DNA of 64,000 nucleotides from Plecoglossus altivelis. Its lineage: Eukaryota > Chordata > Actinopteri > Osmeriformes > Plecoglossidae. Numbering within the stretch: the stretch's first letter is position 1; each line of letters opens with the position of its first letter. The translations under genes were made by a program, and so were the position numbers. Positions 1 through 11,679 of the stretch are shown in pieces. The notes below the pieces were generated by a model. That model was given only the letters and a program-made list of their open reading frames with translations. It did not search any database and was not told the DNA's origin. The DNA is taken from positions 4,574,862 to 4,638,861 of the forward strand of contig BROE01000024.1 in assembly GCA_036571765.1 (NCBI GenBank). Direction: 5' to 3'.

Positions 1-614
1 CCTACACGTCTTCTATAACACCAAGCTCAATCTTATCTGGTCACACTATAAGACAGCGAAACAACAAAGCCTAAAACCACTAATCCATCTGCTCGCTAGC
101 CAGAGACTACCAAGGGAATTAGATATCAACCTTACACTCCACTATGATGGACTCTACCATATCATCCTCCCTCTCGCTAACCACATAAACTCAGCATTTC
201 TATCATTCCCTTCCCTTTACCTAATACTGTTCACACACATGACAACCCTAACCCACACCTCCAGACATAATATCCGCTGCCCTACGCACATACTTACACA
301 CACCTTCACACATACTTACACACACACACACATGCACACAAGAAGAATTCTCAAGAACAATTGGTCACTGCTCAACCAGCCGAAGTACTTGGAGCGAAAT
401 CAGTACTTGGTTTTCACATGTTTAAAGTGATTATATGCGATAATTGTATATTACATATAATTGGGTTCTCATCAAAAATACATATTTTGTATATAACATG
501 TTTCCAAATAGCTAACTACTGAAATACCTGCACAGTTTGATTTAACTGTAATTTCAAGTTGTGCAATTCAAACAAACACCGTGACAACAGCACCAAAGAG
601 TTCCTCATCTTGGT
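1..614. other. Left-edge non-coding stretch, G-poor
   Basis: No exon is recognisable here. The first 360 bases are markedly depleted of G on the plus strand (about 31 G by hand count) and end in a short (CA)n tract near 296-340. The part nearest 614 should hold the 3' UTR of the minus-strand gene ending at 615. I saw no unambiguous AATAAA on the minus strand within it. Confidence 0.4.
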
Positions 615-3600
615 TCACAAAGCAACCCAGAGGATGGATATGTTAGTACCCCCCTCGTGGGTGATCTGGTTGACACGGCCGCGAACACAGTCCAGGGTTA
701 CGTAGATGGACGTGCCATTCTGGACCTCAAAAGAAGCCCTCAGGCCAACGCTTCCCCACTCACTGCCTTCAGGCATGTGTCCGGATACCTGCTGAGCCAC
801 AGGACTGGCCTGCAATCCTCCGCTGCCCTGCCTGTGCAGGGTCAGCTTCACCACGTTGCAGGAGTGGATCAGTTTCAAGTTAAGGGCAACGTTCGCCGTG
901 CCGGCATCCCGGAACACAAAGTTCTTGCGGGCATGCGGTTCTCCGGAGCGGTCCAGACCAATCTGCTTGGAGTCTGAGCTCACCTGCTGGAAGAAGAGGG
1001 GTTTGTTCCGAACTGCCCCGGACGGCAGGCCGCTCCTGGAGACGGTGGCGGTCAGAGCGGAGGATACAGCTGACGGGACCCAGATCACGCTAAGCATGCT
1101 GATCCCCGTGCTGTCCCCGAAGTAGCGGATGTTACACTGGGATGGGGATGTGATCTCAAAACTGAGGGTGTCTCCACCCTCGACCCTCGTGGCCCCGGAC
1201 AGAGTGATGGACGTGTCCCTGTAGTTGACGCCGTTCTTGAAAGTGCGCATCACCTCCTGGTTGGTCCCGTTGTGGTTGGAGTAGGCGATCAGGGAAAAGC
1301 CTTCACGGACGCAGGTGTGGCCCATGGAGTACAGTGCCTGCTGCAGGACAAACTTCACCACCCCGCTTTCTGTGAAGCGGACTCCTCGGCCATCGTGGGC
1401 CAAGCCCACCATGTAGGGATCGGATACGGAAGAGATCCGGAAGGCCGGGCGGTAGTTGGTCTGGTAGTGAGCCGACGTCAACATCTGCGCTGTCATGGCC
1501 ACAGCCCCTGTGTCGTGGGACAGCCAGAGCAAACTGAAGGAGATCCCGTTGAGATCGTAGGCGTGGACGTCCTTGCTCTGGTTGCAGTGCTGGTTTGGGC
1601 TCTTGAGGATGAGCGTGAGGGTGTGGTTCGGCTCCACCTCCGCGCCACCGCTTACGCTAACCCCCTGGAAGAACTTCCCCTCAGGCTGCTCTATCCGTAC
1701 CCCACTGAGGTCGTGACCCTCCTCTTCTAGGCTGTTGTTGAGCCGTAGCCCCACCTGGAGGAAGTTCCTGCAGCTGTGCTTCACCGCAAAGTTGTGGTCC
1801 AGCCACACCAAGCCATGCTGCTGGAAGTTCAGACTGCCAGCCTGGTTGGACAGGAGGTCGGTTGCGTCCTTGCTGCGGACGCCAAGCTGCAGGCCGGTGA
1901 AGATGCTGCTGCTGGGGGACCTGGCAGAGGGAAGGACCACCCCAGCCCCCCAGGCCTGGGAGAGACGGTTCTCTGAGAGGAGGAAGCCACAGACAGCGTC
2001 ACTGATGGACGTGCAGGGAAGGGTCATGAGGCCTCCATCACAGTCAGAACACGCCTGGCATTCTTCTAATTCCTGGTTGTAGAAGTAGTCGTGGCCGCAG
2101 ATTCCAGAGGTAGCTTCTCTCTCTGAGATCCCCAGACATCTGAACCCTCCTGCACAAATTTACAAGGATGGAAGAGACAGGGAAAGGTCAACAGGTAACT
2201 GAATTTCTTGGACAATGAGCAATCTTTCTGATTGGTCTTACCTGGAGTGTTAAGGCACTTCACTCGCTCTCCACAAATGTTTGGTAATTCAAGGCATTCG
2301 TCTCTGTCCTGTGAATCATGTTTGTTTTTGTAATGATTCATGCAAATACATTGTATAATGATATTAATGGATCAATGGATTACTTTACCAGATGTTAGCT
2401 ACCTGACATATTCGATCTGCGTTGGGCGAGCACTGGGATACCAGGAAGAATCCAGGTGGACACATGGAGCACTTCCCACACTGGGGTGGATCCCTCTGGA
2501 AGTCACAGTACTCTTCCGAACCACAGGGGGCAGTGCAACCCAGGAGAGGCTGAGGAAAATTGGGTTCCCCAACCACATCCATTACCTTAGCATCCATGTT
2601 CATTTTGTGGACAGCATAGGACTTCTGCAGGTGGCTCCTAGCCTGATTTTGGAGTCCTGCCAGGTGGCTCTCAAAGTAGCTCTGGAGCTCCCCCTGTAGG
2701 CCTTGGAAGGAGACCTGTTTGACCGTGTCAGAGAGGAGGCCGTACTGCGCCTTGACCACGTCCATCTGCTCGTACATGCGCCTCTGCTGCTCCAAAATCT
2801 CGCGCTGCTGGGCCAGAAGCGCCCCCTGCTGGTCCGCTAGCCGCTGCTGCAGATCGCGGATGATGGTCTGCTGGGCGCGGAGGGCCTCCACCAGCTTCTC
2901 CTGCCCCTTGGCCAGCTGCAGGTGGAGGATGAGGGCATCCTCTGAGGGCACCTCGTTCTCACCTGATGGGTGGGGAAGCAGAGAGGTCACAGTTTAGGTA
3001 AGGTAGAGATCTGTTGAATAGCTGGAAAAGACGTCAACACAAGATCAATTTAAGATTGAAGTAGGATGACTGTTGGGGTTGGTGTTGGGAAAGTAGGCTA
3101 TTGTAAAAAATAACGAAACAATAACTAAAATTATTTATGGATACAATGACCCAATACATTTTAAAATTATAATTCTAGACTTTGATCATACTAAATGGCA
3201 AAGAAACTAAAGGCATAATGGTCTCTGTCTTGGCAGTGAAAAACAAATTCCCATGTATGGACTGACATCACACAGTTTACACTGTCTAGAAGGTTAGTTG
3301 CCAGATTTATTATTTCTGAACCTACAGCCTTGACTGCAGATGCTGATAATGATTTGGGGCTTGACATTCCTCTGTTGCTTATTGAAAGCTAGACAATGTA
3401 TGATTTTTCACATATAGGCATTTGTTCAAAATAGATTATTCTGGATATGGCGAGTCATTAAATAGCTTCCCCTGAAAAGACTTGATCCATAATGCAACAA
3501 TTCGTCATGATTAATGCACAGCAGTAACTATGGAATTATGCACATCAATAAATATCTGCCATTGAAGGACAAATACACTCTACAAGCCTAACCACTGTTA

Positions 3601-4315
3601 ACATAAACCAATGCATTGAGAGACTCAGGATGACTCAGTCCACTGACTAACCTGGTTTAATATCACATGTGAGCTGCACCCCCAAAGGCGCGCCGCCAAG
3701 TTCCGACGCAGGATATCCAAACTCCGGAAATTCTCCCAGAAATTGAGCGGCTCTGTCCTGCATATGGACCGGAGAAGGCTGACTAGCATCCGCGGCATCC
3801 TCAGAACCCACCAGACATCCCTCTCCCATACAAGGCTTTGGTCGGGGCTTTGGCCGTATCCTCAACGGCAATTTACATTCGATCCCCTTACAGTCTCGGG
3901 TATCGTTAATTGTTTGAAGTTGTCTCGGAGGAGAAACGCAATCTGTTCCAGTACATTCTGGAGAGAAAACTTCAGGCTCCCGCGTCCTTGCGTTTTCCCT
4001 GGTGTTGTCGCTGTGGCGCACACGGTGTGGATGAACGAACGTGTAGTCAGTTACAGCTCTGGACTCAGAGCTCACGTCGACTTCGTGATGAATGGGCACT
4101 ATGTGTGCTGACCTGCCTTGAGTTGTAGGGTTATATTGTCTCGTCGGTCTGGATGATCTCCCCCCCGGGCAATGAGTCCCGACGCAGGGTTTGGGATCTC
4201 CGGTGTTTGAGCCGATGCAGTGGGTTCCTCGACAAATCTCAGCGACAGCTCTCACAGTGTCATTCAGAGATAAACAGTACAGAAACAACCAAAGCACAGG
4301 TCTGTACAGTCCCAT
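615..4315 (-). CDS. Secreted modular protein: CxGxxC motifs, coiled coil, TNFR/EGF-like, three C1q/TNF-like domains
   Basis: I do not recognise this gene by name. Coding exons (minus): 4315-3652, 2962-2403, 2308-2242 and 2149-615, giving 2826 nt or 941 aa. All introns are GT-AG and phases are consistent (1, 0, 1). Residues 1-26 form a signal peptide (hydrophobic core VLWLFLYCLSL). Residues 27-221 carry five CxGxxC motifs (CRGTHC, CVGTHC, CTGTDC, CKGIEC, CMGEGC) in a low-complexity linker. About 225-330 is a Gln/Leu-rich coiled coil. About 360-408 resembles a TNF-receptor cysteine-rich repeat (QCGKCSMCPPGFF). About 409-437 is a calcium-binding-EGF-like module (DRDECLELPNIC) and about 447-485 a second Cys-rich module. 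Residues 485-941 are three repeats of about 150 aa, each with a paired Cys and a hydrophobic last strand (GISFSLLWLS, GISMLSVIWV, TNISILWVAL), as in C1q/TNF jelly rolls. Several N-glycosylation sequons support secretion. Inferred role: extracellular oligomeric ligand or matrix protein. The gene model is firm; the domain names are by eye. Confidence 0.83.
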
Positions 4316-4802
4316 TTTGCGTTCGTTTATGTCCTAAAAATGTAAAAGGTAAAAAAGTTATAAATGGCAGATTAAACTAAAGATTTGCAATGGCCGCAAA
4401 TCTTTAGTTTACGAAAACGGTTCTGAAAAATGTTCTACATTACTCCCAAATTATTTAGTCAACTTCAAACATACAGTATTTTTAAACCGTTTTTGCATGG
4501 AAAAATTACATCTACACAGGGACAAAACGAAGTAGTGTACTATACCTGTAACTATTTGGTGAGTTTGGCCTTCAGGGATGTCAGCAAACAATAAAAACAC
4601 AAGGCGCATGCATCTCTTCTCTTTCTCACTCCATTCCGGACCCACTCCGAAGGGTTCTGGTCTAGAATGTCAGTACGTTGCATTCCAAAGACTTAATTAG
4701 CATCAGGTTTCCCCAACCGCAAATTAACCCTTCCTCTTCCCCTGCTCTCCTGCAGGGCTGGTTCCTCTCCGTTTGATCTCCCTTTCCACCACCTATATAT
4801 TA
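4316..4802 (-). promoter_or_regulatory. 5' UTR, first intron and possible TATA box of the minus-strand modular gene
   Basis: A strong polypyrimidine tract and acceptor (minus strand TTTACATTTTTAG, AG at 4335-4334) lies just upstream of the ATG at 4315, so the first coding exon begins at 4333. A donor (ACAG|GTATAG) at 4546/4545 could close a non-coding first exon. A TATATA at 4794-4799 sits about 250 bp upstream of that donor and could be its TATA box. The transcription start is inferred only. Confidence 0.4.
4374..4410. repeat. Perfect 15-bp inverted repeat with 7-nt loop
   Basis: AAACTAAAGATTTGC at 4374-4388 is the exact reverse complement of 4396-4410, separated by AATGGCC. On the minus strand it lies about 40-75 nt upstream of the putative splice acceptor at 4334, within the proposed first intron of the modular gene. 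There it could form a hairpin next to the branch-point region. Confidence 0.8.
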
Positions 4803-7800
4803 CGCTGTGAACACTTTAAAAGCATTACGCATACATAGACGAGATCAAATAGCTAATAGAAAATGGAATACCGTGGTATATTGCCAATTACGCATGGCCG
4901 TTTTTTAATCAACCTACAGTGTGTTAAACTTTATGGAAATTGGTCTGACGTTTGGTTATAGCATTATTTTTTAAACATTCTGTTTAAGTTCAATTTTGTC
5001 ATATGTTGACAGTTTGTTGACCTTGTGGCAAGGGACAATAATTAAAATGTCAAGATTGTTGTTCTGTCTGTCCTAGATGTTGAGACAGCTGTTGTCTGGT
5101 GGAGTCTGTCATGTGAGACTAACCATGACAACCCTGACCGTCCCTAGCAGCAGATAACTCTTTTGTTGTGGCCATGTCTGGTGAAAGTAAGGAATGTTAA
5201 ACCTCTTGCTGTTCTGGAACTTTCTCTTGTCTTGTTGCATTAGCCTACAAGCTGGAGACACCAGGACACCTCTGTCCTGACCGGAGCTCGTATGGGCATC
5301 ATGTTATCGACATTAACCTGCAGAAAGCATAAGTACTGACTTGTTCTGATAAAACTAGCTATGTAAAAAATATCCTCTATTTTAAGAAAAAAAAGTTAAA
5401 ACACATCACCACTTTTGAAAGTTATTTTTCCCCTCTTTATTAATGAACATCCTATAGTAAATACGTGTGTGTCTAATTAAAAGTGTTTTCTGGAATGAGT
5501 TAGGGTTCAATGTTGGTGGCAGTGATTCCAATGCACCACCACCCACCCAGTTCAATGGCTTTGGCATAAAGTATACGTTAAGGACCACAACACAGTAAAG
5601 GCTACCAGGACTCTGCAGGAACCCTAGTCAGGGTGAGTATAACGCCACGTAACACAGATCAAAAGCTTTGTACAGACTTACATTTCAACAGACCCTCTAT
5701 TGTGTAGCGACGATTCGTTTTAGGGGTGTTCTCCAACTGTTATTGCCATTATCACCCCATCAGAATGAAACGTTTACGTTTGGTAAGATGAGGTGAGATG
5801 TGGACTAACTCAAGGCTTCAGTAGAATAACACAGTGGTGACTAATGGTTTTAAAACATATCTTTTTCTACCTTTCAGTTAATGGTCACACCTTACCACAT
5901 GGCCTCCTGCAGTTATTTGAAACCTGGAACCATTTTTTCCCACAATCTCTTTCCTATGTTGAGGCAAGGCTGCTTTTAGTCAAAGACAGCTTTGTCAGAG
6001 TTTTTTTATTTTATTTTCTTCTTTGGAAATGCCTTTGGATTGAATCAAATTTGTGTTTAAGTGACCTGCTTTGATGTATCAGATTTAGTTTACTGTCCCT
6101 AGAGCAGCTTCACTTAAAACCAAATAAAGATGTTTTATTTCTGGCTGTGTTTTAGATACATGGCAATGGGCTGTTGTGGAATCACTTCACACTATCCATT
6201 GCTGCTCAACTTAACCAAAGTGATCTTCAAATCAGCCTATTCATTTGGAGAGAGTCCTTTAATTGTCAACGTGTTAGCGTTTAGCATCATTATGGCGTTG
6301 GTGGGGGGCGGCCAGAGGCATCCATCTGTTTGTCAACCTCGGGCAGAGGAAATGGAGGTTGGGGCCCTGCCGTCTCTGTTTGTTTATTTAATACATCACG
6401 TCTCATGAAAGGCTCTTGGACTTGATCAGAGCTGTTTGGTTTCTCCAAGGGACTCAACAGCAGAGTGTGTTGACAGGCTCCTGTCTAGGACTGGGTGCTT
6501 GGAAGTCTCTGTAGGCAGCTCACCAGGGAAAACAGGTAACAGTAGAACCACCATCCAGGTCATAGCTAGTCAACAGGCATAACATATTGGGAACATGATC
6601 TACCTCTTCCAGTGGTTGGGAATATGAGAACTTGTACGTATGTTATATTAGTCTGTAGACTATAATCAAAGACACCATGGTTGACTGTTATTTGAGTAAG
6701 TCAAGGGCATGTCCATGACATGCTGGCTGTTTTGCACTATCTTTAATATTGTAGGTATATTGCACATTTGTGTTTCGTTTTGATAGATAGTGGCAAGCTT
6801 CATTGTAGTCACCGCAGATAGAGAATAATCTATCACTGAGCTAATCTCAGTGTAACCTCCCAGGTTGAATCAAGGATACATGCAAATAAACAGAGATATG
6901 TGTGTGTCTGTCGGGGAAGATAAGGCCCAAGTCTATTCTGTTCTCTTCACCCCGCCTCAGAGATATCTAACCTTGCATGGTGGTAGTTGCTCAATTGATT
7001 AGAAATGATCTGTTACCAACAAATAATAGAAGGGTCCCCTTTTCCTACAACCATGTGTGTCATGTTTCTGGGGACATCAGTATTCTTCAGAAGCCTTCAC
7101 ATCCAGCCCCAATAATAACATGTAGAGACATCATTCGTCATTGACATAGACAGCGGGCGGTGGCCATTTTAAAATCTCCATAGTGTGGCAACTATTTATC
7201 TGACTGAAGAGACATGTACTTTATATATGCATATATAAGGTATCTGCATATATATACATATAGCTATATCCATATGTATATACATATACAGTATATCACA
7301 AGTTATGATATGTCGCATCACCTGTTTACCAGATGTATCCTGTCATTGGCTGAACAGAGTGAGTAATGAACCTACTTTGTCACAGTGGTTGAAATGAGTT
7401 GAAGTGGGCTTTTGGTGTCTCTGTACGACAAGGTGCTTCACCTGTAGTGCGAGCTGAGCACACTGTCTCGTGGGTCTGAATACAGCTCAGCCAGAGGTAG
7501 CTGAGGTTCCACCACGCCAACCCTCTACTGCCTCCTGCAGTTTAACTCTGGTAGTGATACTTGGCGTGAGAGGCATTACGTTAGTCCCTCACATCCTGTA
7601 CATCGCTATGAGTAAAAGCTTCTGGAACAAACAATAAGAGAGAATTTCCAGTGAAACTCCCTCGTCAGATCAACATTTGTCACCCAGGTATCTAGCTAGT
7701 GTAGGTTTAGCTCAAGATGAATACGTAGCTGTTTCCACAGGAAGACACTGTACAGTGACACGGTCCACCTTTCAGTCGTAAAACGTTATCAGTTTGCTGA

Positions 7801-8666
7801 TTTGAGGTGTAGCAGGGATTGCGACACCTTGTCGCATGCTACCAGTTCCTTGGTAGATAAGTAGGTAGCAATGTGCAAACCTACGCTGTTGGGAAAGCCT
7901 TGTGCACCAGAAGGAATGCAAAGACAGGTCCAGACCTGAACTTCCGCATGAAGCAGGAAGCTGTTAGTCAGAAGCAGTCCAGCTCAGCACGCCCAGCTCT
8001 TCACATGGGAGTGGTGTGGTGTGGTGTTCAGTTTGATTGTGATACAAAAACGACTAGATACACAAAGAAAGCAACAGCTGGTGTTCATGAACCTGTTATC
8101 CTTGAATCGATAAGTGAAGAAGGATTTTAAGAACTGTCAAAGGTGAGCTGAGCTTGTCTGTTCTTAGACCTTGTTGTTTAAATGGAGGTGTCGGTGTCTG
8201 CTGATGTAACGGTTAATCTCCCCAAGCCCAGTGATGTAAATGTGATCCACATCACTGACTGGGGAATAACTGTTACTGCTATTTTACAAAAGGCTTTTGT
8301 TCAGTTTATGTACATTTCTTCAGGTTAGGTCCAAATAGTTCATTACTGTTGATGAACATGTAGATGTACTGTCTACTTTGCTGAATACAGTACAAAACTC
8401 AGCAAGGAATGTACAAGAATGACGAAAACTTTCAGAGGTGTTTTTCAGATTGATCAGACATGCTCCAATGAAGGACAACTATATTACAACATTTAAAAAT
8501 ACTGTAATGCCAACCCTTTTGTGTTACTTTGGGTGAGACAATTTATGTCAAGACTTGACCTGTTTTGATGTCGTTTTTGCTGTTGCAAAGCCCCAGTTGG
8601 GTGGGAGCATGGAGCATATGGTTCTACATGCTTTCTGAAGCCATGTCATACTTGACTCCAGAGAGA

Positions 8667-8700
<34 letters not shown>

Positions 8701-8730
8701 CGTGCGTGCGTGCGTGTGTGTGCGTGTGTG
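8667..8730. repeat. (TG)n / (CG) microsatellite
   Basis: Uninterrupted TG dinucleotides pass into alternating TGCG. The tract is intergenic and of the kind common in fish genomes. Confidence 0.9.
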
Positions 8731-10779
8731 AGAATTGTGTAATTTGAGTTCTCCTTATTCTACCCTTGGTGACCTCATTTCAAACTGCAAATGTAATAGC
8801 TGGCAAAATAGTTAGTGATTGCAGTCAAATGTTCCACTGTGAGTGACATCCTGAGTACAGTAAGGCTTGATTGACAGGGGCCTCAGTAGTGGAAGGTCAG
8901 GACAACTTGAATTCATTAAGGAAGGTGATGGACCTGACCTACAACTGTTCAGTGGAAAACGTCAACATGCAATTTTCCACGAATAATGCTGTCAACTTGA
9001 CAACTTAGGTTATTTGATATAATCAATGTGAAACATAAATACTGTTATACATACTAGGCTATGAGGACGTTGGGTTACTCAACTGTACACATAAGCTAAA
9101 TGATGTAAGATTTGATTCGTTATTTACCATATTTGCATTGGTGATGCTGAAAATCACAGTTCTTGTAGGTTTTCACGCTGTAATTCGTAAACATGACTTA
9201 ATGCAATGCTAAATATGGTGTACTCAGGTCATCAACACACTGGAAACAATATTTGGGATCTACAATGAATACACATCTCTGTATTTAATAAGAAAAGAGA
9301 TGTAGGTGGATTGTGAGAATGCCAGAGGTATGGAGTTGTCTTGGTAATGACCACTTAAAGATCCAGTCTGGAGTTAATTCTCTTGACAGAAAAGTGCAAG
9401 TTCCATATGTGGATTTTTCAAACAATATCAAAGTAGGCATATCAATTTAAAAATGGTTTTCAGAAGAATTTAGCTGAATGAAAGAAAATGAAAAACACTT
9501 GCTTTTCATATCACCAAGGATTATCAACCGAAACAATAAACATGCTTGTGTATCCCTGTGAAGGCCTTCAAAATGCTTTCACGGTACAAATATCTTGCAT
9601 TACAGATTATGCAAGGAGAACAAAATGGCGTCGTCTGTTTTGATCAAAGAATACAACAGAAGATAGCAATCACAGAACAGAGAGCCCAAACTCAGTCTTT
9701 CCATGGCAATTGCCTGATTTTACCTTGCGTGAAGCGTCTTTGAGTACCTAGAAATGCACCACACCAATCTAACACGGTATAACTTTCAGTTCAGAGCATT
9801 CTCAGTGCCAGCTACAATTTACAACAATAATGATAATAATATTGACATATAATCTCTCTCTATATATATAATATATATATAGAATACATTTTACTTCACC
9901 AATGTACTTCACAAAAATGATAACAAAAGCAATGTTGACAAGCTTCCATATCCAATGATCCTTTAAAATCAACACCACTAAATATACATTAACATCATAC
10001 TGCGTTTGCGCTCTGCTGAAAAATATTGTTCTAGTTTGGATTCAGTCGTAGCGATCACGCCAATTTCAAATTCAGCACTTGACAGCTTTTGTTTACATTC
10101 CCTTTTCAAACCCCCGCCTTGCAAAGAGTTGAGCTCAAAGTACAGCTTGTGCAAATGCTACCTGCAGTCACACCATTTTTCTCCTGCCAGTACGATTATA
10201 CATCGCACCTCATTGCAGAGACCAGGATAAAGTAATTTACTGTAGCTCTTGCTGTGAGAGAGGTTAATCATCACACTTCACATTGAACAGTGCAACAGAC
10301 GTTGCACTGGTTGACACATTTTCACATTTCGAACTCCTCTGTGTCTGCTCTAATTCTATTTCGGTTATGCGACAGTTATATTTCAAATCGATTCTGTGTA
10401 TCAACGGCTACTGTCTGTGTGTTACTTCCTACTCTGTACTGCTCATGATAGGATGATAAAGAAAACTTTGTTTTTTGGTTCGCAATTATTAAATTGGGAG
10501 ACAGATGCTATTGAAACACCAACTGTGCCCTCCAAACAAGCACTATTTGCTTCTAAGGAGATTGCATGTCACCATTTCCTGAAATCTTCAACCTTGCTTT
10601 CAACACTACGACAAGAAGGAAGTTGCCCTCAAACCGCTTCCTGTATTTTAGGGTGCAGTAACAAGACACCTTCATCAAGAGAACGTCTGTATGAAGGCAC
10701 ACCAAGAACATGCATCCATATGCGTACCCCACCCAACCCCCNGACACTGAGCGAGCGAGCTATATTAATCAAGAGAGAC

Positions 10780-10830
10780 TGAGGAGGAGGACTAGAAATA
10801 ACAGGAGGAGAAGTACAGGAAGTCACATGA
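10780..10830 (+). promoter_or_regulatory. Purine-rich segment with ETS/PU.1-like motif, candidate apbb1ip promoter
   Basis: A GAGGA-rich run is followed by CAGGAAGTC (about 10817-10825), an ETS-family core, roughly 0.85 kb upstream of the first apbb1ip coding exon. Mammalian RIAM is mainly a blood-cell gene, so a PU.1/ETS-driven promoter is plausible. No transcription start is visible, so this is inference. Confidence 0.2.
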
Positions 10831-11679
10831 GGCCGTGGTGGTTCTTATTTGACCAGTTAGTCCACTGGATAAACAAAGCAGTTAACTGGAACTTCATATC
10901 TGAGAGAACCGGCACACATTGGGGTCCTCTGTTCAAACTCTCGCTGGGCCGCCATCATATAAACCCTAGTATGGCCACTCTGTTCATTGTTGAGGTTGAA
11001 ATGGCTACAGTGAATAGTCGATAATTTACCCAAAACAATGTCTGTAAAGTGAGTGTGTTCAGATTTATGGCTGGTTGGTTGGTTGGTTGGTCGTCATATA
11101 GCCTGCAACCGCAGTTTAATGTCTGCACGCTGCCTACCTGAACATGGCACAGACTGAACAAGGATGGGGTTTACATAGATATGAGAAATGACATAGACTG
11201 CAAGTGAATGTGGACTCAAGTAGTTCTCTCTGAATGTTTTGAGAAGCGTTGCAAGTCTTGACAGAATGGAGGCCTGAAGTTATGCATACCATACTTTTTT
11301 CAGTCTGTCTGAGAGGTTGTGAAATCACGTATAACGCTAAAGGCAACATAAAACCAACCAATGTTTTGGTGACGTAAGTATGTGTAATGTTATCATCTAA
11401 CTATGAATCTCCAACTAGTAGCTGGATAATGTAGCAAGTGCACACGTTTGTGCCAAAGTGGGTGTAAACCTCAATCCCAAAAACGTGAGAATTCGCCTAT
11501 TCTCCACCATCCTTTGTTATGTGTAATGTCAATGATGGCCACATACAAAGCGTTGTGGTTTTTTACATCCACAAAAGCCATTGATAGTGATAAAAATGAT
11601 GACCTATGATAAGTGATTTATTACTTGACATGTATTTACTTGGCAAAGCTACTGACTGATCCACCCTCTTTCTATCCAG

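Larger units (their letters stand above)
4803..11679. other. Intergenic region and presumed apbb1ip upstream region
   Basis: No coding exon was supported in this 6.9-kb stretch. Open frames are short, without splice context or recognisable domains. It contains AT-rich palindromic sequence around 7195-7300, a (TG)n/(CG) microsatellite at 8667-8730, a (TA)n tract near 9850-9883, one ambiguous base (n) at 10742, and a TTGG tandem near 11069-11092. The segment nearest apbb1ip should hold its promoter and untranslated first exon. That exon is not pinned down. Confidence 0.5.

Noticed and set aside
10396..10782. 128-codon open frame upstream of apbb1ip
   Set aside because: It has no recognisable domain, unremarkable codon content, and its end runs through the ambiguous base at 10742; not supported as a gene.
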